This document shows, in pieces, positions 6,157 to 12,399 of a DNA stretch of 12,399 nucleotides. The translations under genes and the position numbers were made by a program. The stretch is from Oscillospiraceae bacterium (GTDB lineage: Bacteria; Bacillota; Clostridia; Oscillospirales; Acutalibacteraceae): NCBI GenBank assembly GCA_031262125.1, contig JAISII010000106.1:1-12399 (forward strand), written 5' to 3'. The notes under the pieces were generated by a model that made no database searches, was not told where the DNA came from, and saw only the letters and a program-made list of their open reading frames with translations. Each line of letters begins with the position of its first letter. Position 1 is the stretch's first letter.

Positions 6157-6293
6157 TGAAATAAGCGACGCAATATTCGGCTCTTATTTCAAAAATTAAG
6201 CAAAAATTGAAATAAGAAGCCAATTTTTAATTTCTTATTTCAAAAATTCTTGATAAATTGAAATAAGGAAAGAAAATTCGAGTTTTTATTTCA
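6157..6293. repeat. Periodic array of three 35-bp inverted repeats (51-bp period)
   Basis: The arm TGAAATAAG occurs at 6157, 6208 and 6259, and its complement CTTATTTCA at 6183, 6234 and (as TTTATTTCA) 6285. Arm starts are spaced 26, 25, 26, 25 and 26 bp. Each unit is 35 bp with a 17-nt loop; the two spacers are 16 bp and both begin AAAATT. Loops differ in sequence. The middle unit has a 12-bp stem (6207-6218 with 6232-6243). The array lies between a terminator and the kinase stop codon (6298-6296). As RNA it could form three stem-loops at the 3' end of the kinase operon, or two in the alternative register. Confidence 0.85.
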
Positions 6294-6295
6294 AC

Positions 6296-7870
6296 TCACT
6301 CAAGCTCCATATCCATACCAAAATCGTCTTGCTCAAAGGGCTGTTCTTCGGGCGGGGTAGTTATAGGGGGTGCCATTGTTGCGGCAAACGGAGGAACAAC
6401 GCCGGGGATAATTGACGGTGGGATTAGCGGAGCAATTGGGGCTGTTTGTGCAACAATTTTGTTGAAAATCGGCAGCGTTATGGTAACGGTTGTGCCTACG
6501 CCAATGCTGCTTTCTATTGCAATTTCGCCTTTGTGCAGTGCTACAATTTCGTCGGCAACGGCAAGCCCTATGCCTGCACCGTTTATCAGTTTGTTGGCTT
6601 TATAGAACTTTTCTTTAACACGGGGTAAATCCTCGGGTGCTATGCCGCAGCCCGTGTCGGAGATGCTGATGACTATATTACTGTGGGTTTCTTTAATATC
6701 AATGGCAATGCTGTCGCCTTTTTGCGAGTATTTAAGCGCATTGTCGATAATGTTTAAAAAGACCTGCCGCAGGCGGTTTTTGTCGCCGTAAATGGTAGAG
6801 TCAATGCTTGTAGACGGCTCGTAGTAAATAACCTTACCCTCGGTAAAGGCACGCTCTTTCATCATATAAACAGTGTCGTCCAGCTCGGGCACTACATTAA
6901 ACTCGGCGGCGTTAAGCACAAGCTTGCTGTTTTGCAGCCGAGAAAAATCCAAAAGCTCGTCCACCATTTCGGTAAGCCGTGCTGATTCGTGGACGATTAT
7001 TTGCATACCCTTATCGAAGGTTTCGGTATCGTTTGCACCTACGGCTTGCATTGTTTCTGCCCAACCCCGTATGGCGGTCAGCGGCGTTTTGATTTCGTGA
7101 GATACACGAGAGATAAAGTCGTTTTTAAGCTGTTCGTTGTTTTTTAAGTCTTGTGCCATATTATTTATCGAGTCGCAAAGGCTGCCGATTTCGTCGTCGT
7201 ACATTTTGGTTATGTCGGAGGAAAAATCGCCCACTGCCATTTTGTTTGCAACGTCGCTAATCTCTTTAACAGGCTTTACAATCGAGCGAATAAAATATGC
7301 ACCCGAAAAATAAACAAGGCAAAAGATAACCAGCCACACAAATACAAAAAGCCCAACAAACAAGGTTACACGGGCGTTTGTACGTTCCATAGATGTAACA
7401 AACCTAATGCCGCCAAAAACCGTGCCGTCGGTACCGTGAATAATTTTAGTGAGTGCCTTTACGTCTTCGCCTGAGGTTTGCGTAAGGTTTTGCATAGAGT
7501 AGCCGGAAGTCGAATTTTTTGCTTGGGTAAAATCGGGGGGGACTTCTTTTGAGTTGTTTGGGAACCCGGTTGAGTTTGCAACAACCGTGCCTTCGCCGTT
7601 TAGAATTTGGACTTCGATTTTATCTTTATCGGGGAAGTTTTCAATAAATTCTCTTGCTTGCAGATAAAAGCTCTCGGTGTCGGTTGCTTTATAATCCACA
7701 AAAACATCCGTAAGCCAAGAGATGCTTTTTTCCAGCACGTTTGAAACATTGTTGGTGTAGAAAAAATGTACCAAAATAGACAAGAAAATTACAGCCGCAG
7801 CCGTAACAGCAGCTATAATTAACAGCGTGTTTTTTGCCCATCTTTTGGTAATACCCTGCATAACATTCAT
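6296..7870 (-). CDS. Sensor histidine kinase
   Basis: This 524-aa inner-membrane kinase pairs with the response regulator just upstream (4-nt gap, so probably translationally coupled). Two membrane helices (about 14-37 and 168-194) flank an extracytoplasmic domain (about 38-167) of unknown ligand. A HAMP segment (about 195-247), a HisKA H-box with His258 (SHEIKTPL) and a HATPase_c domain follow, with Asn373/Asn377 (NIIDNA), Asp405 (DTGCGI) and a GAGIGLAV box at 431-438. The catalytic core ends near residue 468. The remaining 55 or so residues are rich in Pro, Ala and Ile (470-505), then acidic and Met-containing to the end; such a tail is unusual for this family. ATG at 7870 has a weak GGGA upstream; ATG at 7861 is an alternative. 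It ends beside the hairpin array. Confidence 0.93.
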   Translation of the reverse strand: MNVMQGITKRWAKNTLLIIAAVTAAAVIFLSILVHFFYTNNVSNVLEKSISWLTDVFVDYKATDTESFYLQAREFIENFPDKDKIEVQILNGEGTVVANSTGFPNNSKEVPPDFTQAKNSTSGYSMQNLTQTSGEDVKALTKIIHGTDGTVFGGIRFVTSMERTNARVTLFVGLFVFVWLVIFCLVYFSGAYFIRSIVKPVKEISDVANKMAVGDFSSDITKMYDDEIGSLCDSINNMAQDLKNNEQLKNDFISRVSHEIKTPLTAIRGWAETMQAVGANDTETFDKGMQIIVHESARLTEMVDELLDFSRLQNSKLVLNAAEFNVVPELDDTVYMMKERAFTEGKVIYYEPSTSIDSTIYGDKNRLRQVFLNIIDNALKYSQKGDSIAIDIKETHSNIVISISDTGCGIAPEDLPRVKEKFYKANKLINGAGIGLAVADEIVALHKGEIAIESSIGVGTTVTITLPIFNKIVAQTAPIAPLIPPSIIPGVVPPFAATMAPPITTPPEEQPFEQDDFGMDMELE

Positions 7871-7874
7871 AAGC

Positions 7875-8585
7875 TTAATCCCGTTTTTCCCATTTGTAAC
7901 CCATACCCCAAACGGTAAGCAGGTTTTTTGGCGAGGACGGGTCTTCCTCTACTTTTATTCGCAAGCGGCGGATGTTTACATCGACAATTTTTTCTTCTCC
8001 GCTGTAGGTTTCGCCCCAGACTTTTTGCAAAATTCTTGAGCGTTCAAAAGCTATGCCGGGGTTTTGGAAGAAAAATTCCAAAAGCTGAAATTCAGTTTGG
8101 GTCAGCTCAATTCGCCTGCCGTTCCAGTTTAGCTCGTGGTTAATAAGGTTAAGCGTAAAATCGCCGCTGGTTAAGCTTTCTTTAACCATTGCCTCGGTGC
8201 TACTGTTAGAGATTGCTACACGGCGACCCAAAGCATCTAAGCGTGCTATAAGCTCGCTGGGGCTGAATGGTTTTGCTATGTAGTCGTCGGCACCAAGCGT
8301 AAGCCCGGTAACCTTGTCAACCTCTTGAGATTTAGCCGACAGCATAATTATGCCGATTGATTTATTGCGGGCACGGATTTCTTTGCAAACCTCAAACCCG
8401 TCAATGCCCGGCAGCATCACGTCTAAAAGGGCAATATCTATTTTGCCTCCCTCTTCGTCATATTTCCGCAAGGCTTCTTCGCCCGAATCTGATTCGATAA
8501 CATAAAACCCGTTACGCCGCAAATTTATTACAATAAAATCACGGATAGCTGTTTCGTCCTCGCAAACAAGTACCTTTTTTTCCAT
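7875..8585 (-). CDS. OmpR/PhoB-family response regulator
   Basis: This 236-aa regulator has a receiver domain (about 3-117) with acidic pocket D10/E11, phosphoacceptor D55 (LLDVMLPG), S83 (MLSAK) and K105 (AKPF), then a winged-helix DNA-binding domain (about 136-233: LTQTEFQLL, IVDVNIRRLR, TVWGMGYKW). All residues needed for phosphotransfer are present. The start at 8585 is chosen because AGGAGA lies about 9 nt upstream and the family normally begins MxKKVLVxEDE; the frame is open back to 8624, but that adds a basic leader. The partner kinase follows 4 nt downstream, and a lipoprotein gene precedes it by 41 nt. Target genes are unknown. Confidence 0.95.
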   Translation of the reverse strand: MEKKVLVCEDETAIRDFIVINLRRNGFYVIESDSGEEALRKYDEEGGKIDIALLDVMLPGIDGFEVCKEIRARNKSIGIIMLSAKSQEVDKVTGLTLGADDYIAKPFSPSELIARLDALGRRVAISNSSTEAMVKESLTSGDFTLNLINHELNWNGRRIELTQTEFQLLEFFFQNPGIAFERSRILQKVWGETYSGEEKIVDVNIRRLRIKVEEDPSSPKNLLTVWGMGYKWEKRD

Positions 8586-8626
8586 TTTTGTATTTCTCCT
8601 ATGTAAAGTTTTCTGCTTCTGCATTT

Positions 8627-10021
8627 TTATTTATTATCTAAAAACATTCCCGACAAATCGGCTTCGGTAACCGCAAGCGGGCTTTTTGTGTCGGGCAAAG
8701 AATACCCAATAATGCACGAGTTGTTTTTTGCAAGCTGCAAATAGCCGTCGGCGGCGGTGGTTGCCCACTCTTGTGGGGCAAAGGTGCGTATTTTTAAAAG
8801 CAGCTTGCCGCTCGGCGTGGTTTGCAAACCTGCGGGTGTGGTAGCGGCAGGTTGGTTTGCAGTTGTGTTAGCATTACCTCTTTGTGCAGTGCTCCATTCA
8901 TAAAACAACAGCGTATTCTCGTTTGAGTTAATTCGCATGGTAACATTTTGAGCGTTCCACTTGGCGGGGAGATTTAGAAAATATGCCCCAGTGGCATCGG
9001 CAACGCCGCTTAAAACGGGGGTTAGCTGGTCGGTGTTAATATCATAATTGCAATAGGCGGTTAAAAACCCTACTTTGGTTTTGTCCTCGTTTTCGGCAAA
9101 ACCAAAGGTGGTGCAAACGGGTATTTCATAGCTGCCGTTGCCGTCAGTATCCATAGAAAATATGGGGTTAGAACGCAGCGTTGTGTTGTTGGTTGCAAGC
9201 GTGTTTTTAAACGTGTTTTCGTCATAATCAAAATACAAAACTTGTGTTATATAGCTGCCGTCGGAAGTTTTTGCATCGGCGATAATTCCCTTTGTATTTG
9301 TGCCAAGTTCGCAGCATAAAATTTGTTCAAACGTGGCAATGCCGCTTTGCAAGGGCGTTTGGGCAAGCACACCCAGCGAACTTGTATCGCTCCGCCACGA
9401 GATAAGCCTTGCATAGCCCTCGCCTGTAGCAGAAACCGACAAAGTGATAATATCGCTGTGCTTTTCGCCCGTAAATGCTGCAACTTCAAAGTTTTTAATA
9501 TTGTCTGTATTGGGCAGGGTGAACTCGGTTGTGCCGTTGGCGGTAAAGCCATAAACAGCAAGCTTGCTTATGCTTTGGGGCAATGCACCATAGCCTGCAA
9601 TAATCTCGGCTGTACCGTCGCCGTTAATGTCGGCAAACAGCACACGGTTAAGCTCGGTTGCGGTTGCGGTAAAAACTCCGGCTTTTTGCCAGTTGCTGTC
9701 TTTTTGCTCTATAATTAAAACATTAACCGCTGCGGCAGCAGGGTCGTTTGGGCTGTAGAAACAAACGGCTTCGCTCTGCCCGTCGTTGTTCATATCTTTA
9801 AAAATTATTGCTGTTTTATATTCACCGCTTTGGGGAAACTTTAATATGTAATTGCCGCCTGTAACATCGTCAATAACCGCTTGCACGGCGGAATGCTCGG
9901 CATCGGCTTTTGGGGCGTGTATAAGCTCGCCGTTTTGGAAGTCTAAATCAATGCATCCGCTTAAAAAAACGGTTAGGGCAAGCACAACGCACAGCAAAAA
10001 AGCTGCTTTAATCTTCGGCAA
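8627..10021 (-). CDS. Lipoprotein with FG-GAP/VCBS-like calcium-loop repeats
   Basis: This 464-aa protein has a lipoprotein signal (basic start, hydrophobic 6-19, lipobox L20-S-G-C23), so it is probably tethered outside the membrane through Cys23. EF-hand-like loops recur at D76 (DMNNDGQSE), D131 (DINGDGTAE) and D291 (DTDGNGSYE), each followed by a hydrophobic strand, as in FG-GAP/VCBS beta-propellers. A Thr/Ala-rich linker (about 383-403) precedes a final segment ending LSGMFLDNK. The start codon is TTG at 10021-10019, with GAGGTG about 5 nt upstream; no in-frame ATG or GTG at the N-terminus gives a sensible signal peptide. Lying just before a two-component pair, it may be an accessory sensor or a wall component controlled by the pair; this is inference. 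Confidence 0.85.
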   Translation of the reverse strand: MPKIKAAFLLCVVLALTVFLSGCIDLDFQNGELIHAPKADAEHSAVQAVIDDVTGGNYILKFPQSGEYKTAIIFKDMNNDGQSEAVCFYSPNDPAAAAVNVLIIEQKDSNWQKAGVFTATATELNRVLFADINGDGTAEIIAGYGALPQSISKLAVYGFTANGTTEFTLPNTDNIKNFEVAAFTGEKHSDIITLSVSATGEGYARLISWRSDTSSLGVLAQTPLQSGIATFEQILCCELGTNTKGIIADAKTSDGSYITQVLYFDYDENTFKNTLATNNTTLRSNPIFSMDTDGNGSYEIPVCTTFGFAENEDKTKVGFLTAYCNYDINTDQLTPVLSGVADATGAYFLNLPAKWNAQNVTMRINSNENTLLFYEWSTAQRGNANTTANQPAATTPAGLQTTPSGKLLLKIRTFAPQEWATTAADGYLQLAKNNSCIIGYSLPDTKSPLAVTEADLSGMFLDNK

Positions 10022-10059
10022 GTTTACACCTCGCTTTTGTTTTAAATTTGCGTTAGTTT

Positions 10060-10731
10060 TCAGAGTTTTTTGGGCGGCACAAAAACCGCCTTTTTTATTT
10101 TAATACCTTGTTGCGAGAACATTTGTTCGTGCTCGGTCATAATGTTTTCAACCTCGGGCAGAGAATGTAAATCCTGTGTTAAAAAAAGTGTTTTATATCC
10201 GCTTTGTTCAAAATACTCCAAGCTCTCGGCAAACAAGTCATCATCGTCGGTTTTAAAATGTATTTCGCCCGTCGGCGACAAAAATTTTGCATACATATCA
10301 AGCTTTTTGGGGTAGGTAAGGCGGCGTTTTTTGTGCTTTTCTTTTGGCCAAGGGTTGCAAAAATTTATATAAAGCCGCTGCACTTCATCCGGCGGGGCAA
10401 TAATCTCATAAATTTGCTCGACATTTTTGCAGGCAAGGCGTAAGTTTTGCGGCGGGGTTTGCACGCCCATGGCTGCATACAATTGTTCAATATTGCGTCG
10501 CCCGACGCCCAGCATATCGGGTTTTATATCTATCGCTAAAAAGTTAACATCGGGGTTATGCAACGCAAGCTGTGCAATAAAGGTGCATTTGCCGCAACCA
10601 ATCTCTAAATGCAATGGTTGGGGCTTAGCAAAAGCAGTCTGCCAACGCCCTTTAAAATCCTCGGGCGTTTTAATAAAATAATCGCATAGGGCAAGCTCGG
10701 GTTCTGCCCATTTTTTCTTTCTGATTCTCAT
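10060..10731 (-). CDS. trmB: tRNA (guanine-N7-)-methyltransferase
   Basis: This 223-aa cytoplasmic enzyme transfers a methyl group from S-adenosylmethionine to N7 of guanosine 46 in the tRNA variable loop. It has the SAM-binding motif HLEIGCGKCTF (41-51), the acidic ribose contact AIDIKPDML (66-74), the family motif NFCNPWPKEKHKKRRL (123-138) and the C-terminal TEHEQMF (199-205). Length is typical. The Asp usual before PWPK (DPWPK) is Asn126 here. ATG at 10731 has GAGGAA about 5 nt upstream. It lies 37 nt after rpe and 38 nt before the lipoprotein gene. Confidence 0.95.
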   Translation of the reverse strand: MRIRKKKWAEPELALCDYFIKTPEDFKGRWQTAFAKPQPLHLEIGCGKCTFIAQLALHNPDVNFLAIDIKPDMLGVGRRNIEQLYAAMGVQTPPQNLRLACKNVEQIYEIIAPPDEVQRLYINFCNPWPKEKHKKRRLTYPKKLDMYAKFLSPTGEIHFKTDDDDLFAESLEYFEQSGYKTLFLTQDLHSLPEVENIMTEHEQMFSQQGIKIKKAVFVPPKKL

Positions 10732-10768
10732 TTTTTCCTCATGTTTGAAAAAATAATTAATTTTATAT

Positions 10769-11419
10769 TTATCTCAAAGCATTAATTGCTTCTTCCATAT
10801 TTTGTGCTTTAAAAACAGCCGTTCCGGCAACTAAAATATCGGCACCGGCTGCAATTGCCAACGGGGCGTTTTGGGCGTTAATTCCGCCGTCAATTTCAAT
10901 AAGCAAATCGTGTCCGCCGTCTTTTGCGGCATGCTGCAAGGCTTCTATTTTTTTTAGCTGCTGCGGCATAAAGCTTTGCCCGCCAAAGCCGGGTTCAACG
11001 CTCATAACCAACACCATATCAATAAAGCTTAAATAGGGGAATACCGACTGTACAGGTGTGTTTGGCTTTATAACCAGCCCTGCGCCAATGCCCCGTGCTT
11101 TTATTGCCGAAATTGTTTTCATCACGGGCGATTTTGCCTCGATGTGAAAAGTGATTATATCCGCTCCTGCGTCTGCAAAATCGTTAACATATTTTAGTGG
11201 GTCATCAATCATCAAATGCACGTCAAAAGGCAGCTTTGTGTGGGGTCGCATTGCGGCAACCACAGGTGCACCAAAGGTTATGTTCGGCACAAAATGCCCG
11301 TCCATAACGTCCAAATGTATATAATCGGCTCCGGCGTTTGTAACCTTAACCAGCTCAGCTTGCAGGTTTGCAAAGTCGCACGAGAGCATAGATGGAGCAA
11401 TTTTTGCTTGTTTAGTCAT
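10769..11419 (-). CDS. rpe: Ribulose-phosphate 3-epimerase
   Basis: This 216-aa TIM-barrel metalloenzyme interconverts ribulose 5-phosphate and xylulose 5-phosphate in the pentose phosphate pathway. Metal and catalytic residues are all in place: H35 and D37 (HLDVMDGHFVPN), H68 (FDVHLM) and D177 (EIDGGI). The phosphate-binding VEPGFGGQSF (141-150) and the late GTAVF (199-203) motifs are also present. Length and N-terminus (IAPSMLSCDF) are typical. ATG at 11419 has AAGGAG about 10 nt upstream. It follows the P-type ATPase-like gene by 14 nt. Confidence 0.97.
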   Translation of the reverse strand: MTKQAKIAPSMLSCDFANLQAELVKVTNAGADYIHLDVMDGHFVPNITFGAPVVAAMRPHTKLPFDVHLMIDDPLKYVNDFADAGADIITFHIEAKSPVMKTISAIKARGIGAGLVIKPNTPVQSVFPYLSFIDMVLVMSVEPGFGGQSFMPQQLKKIEALQHAAKDGGHDLLIEIDGGINAQNAPLAIAAGADILVAGTAVFKAQNMEEAINALR

Positions 11420-11433
11420 AAATACAACACTCC

Positions 11434-12399
11434 TTAATGCTTACTTATAAGCGGAACAATAACCGAAACCGCCGCCCAGAACAAGCTGTAAATAATAAAC
11501 GCAACAGCACCAACTGCCTGAACTCCCGCAAAAAACGAGATGACCGCCGCAAGCCCAAACCCGATTATAACGCCCAAGAGCTGAATAACCACCGAAACGG
11601 CAAACATACTGTTAATGCGTACGCAAGAGGTAACGCTGTGCAGCATAGATAAAAACTTGCCGGTTGTTGCCAAATATGCCCGAGAGCTTTGCTCTTTGTG
11701 CGAGGTTGCCTCGTCGCAGGCGGTTGAAAGCCCGGGCGAGAGCACTTTTATTGTGCGGTAAAACAAACCAAAATCGTCGCCGATTTTTTCGGAGGTGATG
11801 TTGTAATCGTTTGAAGAAACAAGCAGCGAAATGCCGTTTTCTTGTGCAAAAAGCAGCTCGTTTTGAACTTTTGGCGACGGCTTTAGCGTAGTTACAAACA
11901 TAGCAAGCAGCACGCCCGAGTGTGCAAAATAGGTAACAGTTTTGCCGCCCGCCTTAAATTTTTCTTCCATACTTTGTGCAGGTGGCTCTATGCCGTATTT
12001 CTGCAAAAGATTGCGGCTGCCAAGCAGTACACGTTCGCCTTGCACCCATGCAACCAAGCCCATTCGGTCTTCATACATAACGTCTTCAATTTTGGGCAGC
12101 TTGTGTTTGTTGTCGCTTAAAAAGTCCTGAAACAATGAGTCCAGCGGGCTGTCGGATTCTTTTAAAACAGCGGCGGCAACCAAAATTTTATCGTCGATTT
12201 TATATTTTACAAAGGTTTTAACACCGTCTAAGGTAACAAATTCTTTTGGGTAAATGTCTTTTGCGTTAACCATAACTGCCGATGTGTCGGCAAATTGCCG
12301 AACGGCAGGGTAGCCTGAAAGCATAGACTGTTTTTCAAGCAGTTTTTTAGAGAGTTGTTCCATTGGCAAATTGGTAGAAATAAGGTTGCTGATAGGCAC
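11434..12399 (-). CDS. Degenerate P-type ATPase-like membrane protein (5' end off the window)
   Basis: Only the C-terminal 321 residues are in the window; the first codon (GTG) is internal. The layout follows a metal-transporting P-type ATPase from TM4 onward: (V)PISNLISTNLP where CPCALVISTPL is usual, ADTSAVMVNAKDIY where the phosphorylation motif VDTVVFDKTGTL is usual, an N-domain-like part (about 60-140: ESDSPLD, GERVLLGSRNLLQKYGI), a P-domain-like part (about 148-212: GGKTVTYFAHSG, LLVSSNDYNITSEKIG where TGDN is usual) and hydrophobic segments near 262-318. The CPC, DKTG and TGD motifs are all lost, so it cannot work as a normal ion pump. It may be a pseudoenzyme with a structural or regulatory role. 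The frame is intact and sits 14 nt ahead of rpe, which argues against a pseudogene. Confidence 0.75.
   Translation of the reverse strand: MPISNLISTNLPMEQLSKKLLEKQSMLSGYPAVRQFADTSAVMVNAKDIYPKEFVTLDGVKTFVKYKIDDKILVAAAVLKESDSPLDSLFQDFLSDNKHKLPKIEDVMYEDRMGLVAWVQGERVLLGSRNLLQKYGIEPPAQSMEEKFKAGGKTVTYFAHSGVLLAMFVTTLKPSPKVQNELLFAQENGISLLVSSNDYNITSEKIGDDFGLFYRTIKVLSPGLSTACDEATSHKEQSSRAYLATTGKFLSMLHSVTSCVRINSMFAVSVVIQLLGVIIGFGLAAVISFFAGVQAVGAVAFIIYSLFWAAVSVIVPLISKH

Noticed and set aside
6157..6293. CRISPR-like array
   Set aside because: The conserved parts are only 9-nt alternating arms with short 16-17 nt gaps; there is no uniform direct repeat of 23 nt or more with 30-nt spacers, and no cas genes.
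8586..8624. Upstream start for the response regulator at 8624
   Set aside because: The receiver domain starts at the ATG at 8585, which has AGGAGA at proper spacing; the extra 13 residues are not typical.
9247..9561. 104-aa ORF inside the lipoprotein gene on the same strand
   Set aside because: It is an out-of-frame shadow of a well-supported CDS and has no family features.

Overview
The window looks like a chromosomal segment of an anaerobic, gut- or rumen-type Clostridia bacterium (Ruminococcaceae/Oscillospiraceae-like). The basis is type I dockerins, a DUF1540 protein, strong AGGAGG-type ribosome binding sites, an OmpR-family two-component system, and the TrmB and Rpe sequences. Taxonomy is inference; there is no rRNA or other phylogenetic anchor here.

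Region 1 (1-5263, + strand) is an AT-rich accessory block bounded by two nearly identical terminator hairpins. It encodes three secreted dockerin proteins: a 257-aa protein whose C-terminal half resembles the propeptide of the neighbouring subtilase, a 234-aa protein with an unrecognised C-terminal domain, and a 1049-aa subtilisin-like (S8) protease carrying InlB-type repeats, two ricin-type beta-trefoils and a dockerin. A 39-aa secreted-peptide ORF lies between the first two genes. Those two genes begin with a duplicated cassette: a 17-bp palindrome, a sigma-A-like promoter, a leader and almost the same signal peptide, followed by different payloads. This suggests a co-regulated, dockerin-anchored (cellulosome-like) protease module with its own separately encoded propeptide/inhibitor. 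No scaffoldin or cohesin is present in the window.

Region 2 (5264-6295) holds a small DUF1540 gene (- strand), a divergent gene for a 115-aa membrane-anchored protein of unknown function, a terminator, and a very regular array of six alternating 9-nt arms forming three 35-bp inverted repeats with a 51-bp period. The array lies between the convergent gene ends.

Region 3 (6296-12399, - strand) is a compact, probably single operon read right to left: a degenerate P-type ATPase-like membrane protein (5' end off the window), rpe, trmB, a lipoprotein with FG-GAP/VCBS-like calcium loops (TTG start), an OmpR/PhoB response regulator and a sensor histidine kinase with a proline-rich tail. Gaps are 4 to 41 nt. 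This is housekeeping metabolism and tRNA modification joined to an envelope-sensing system.

The points most worth a second look are the stand-alone propeptide-like dockerin protein beside a subtilase whose catalytic Asp position reads Glu, the duplicated promoter/signal-peptide cassette, the periodic hairpin array, and the pseudo-P-type ATPase.
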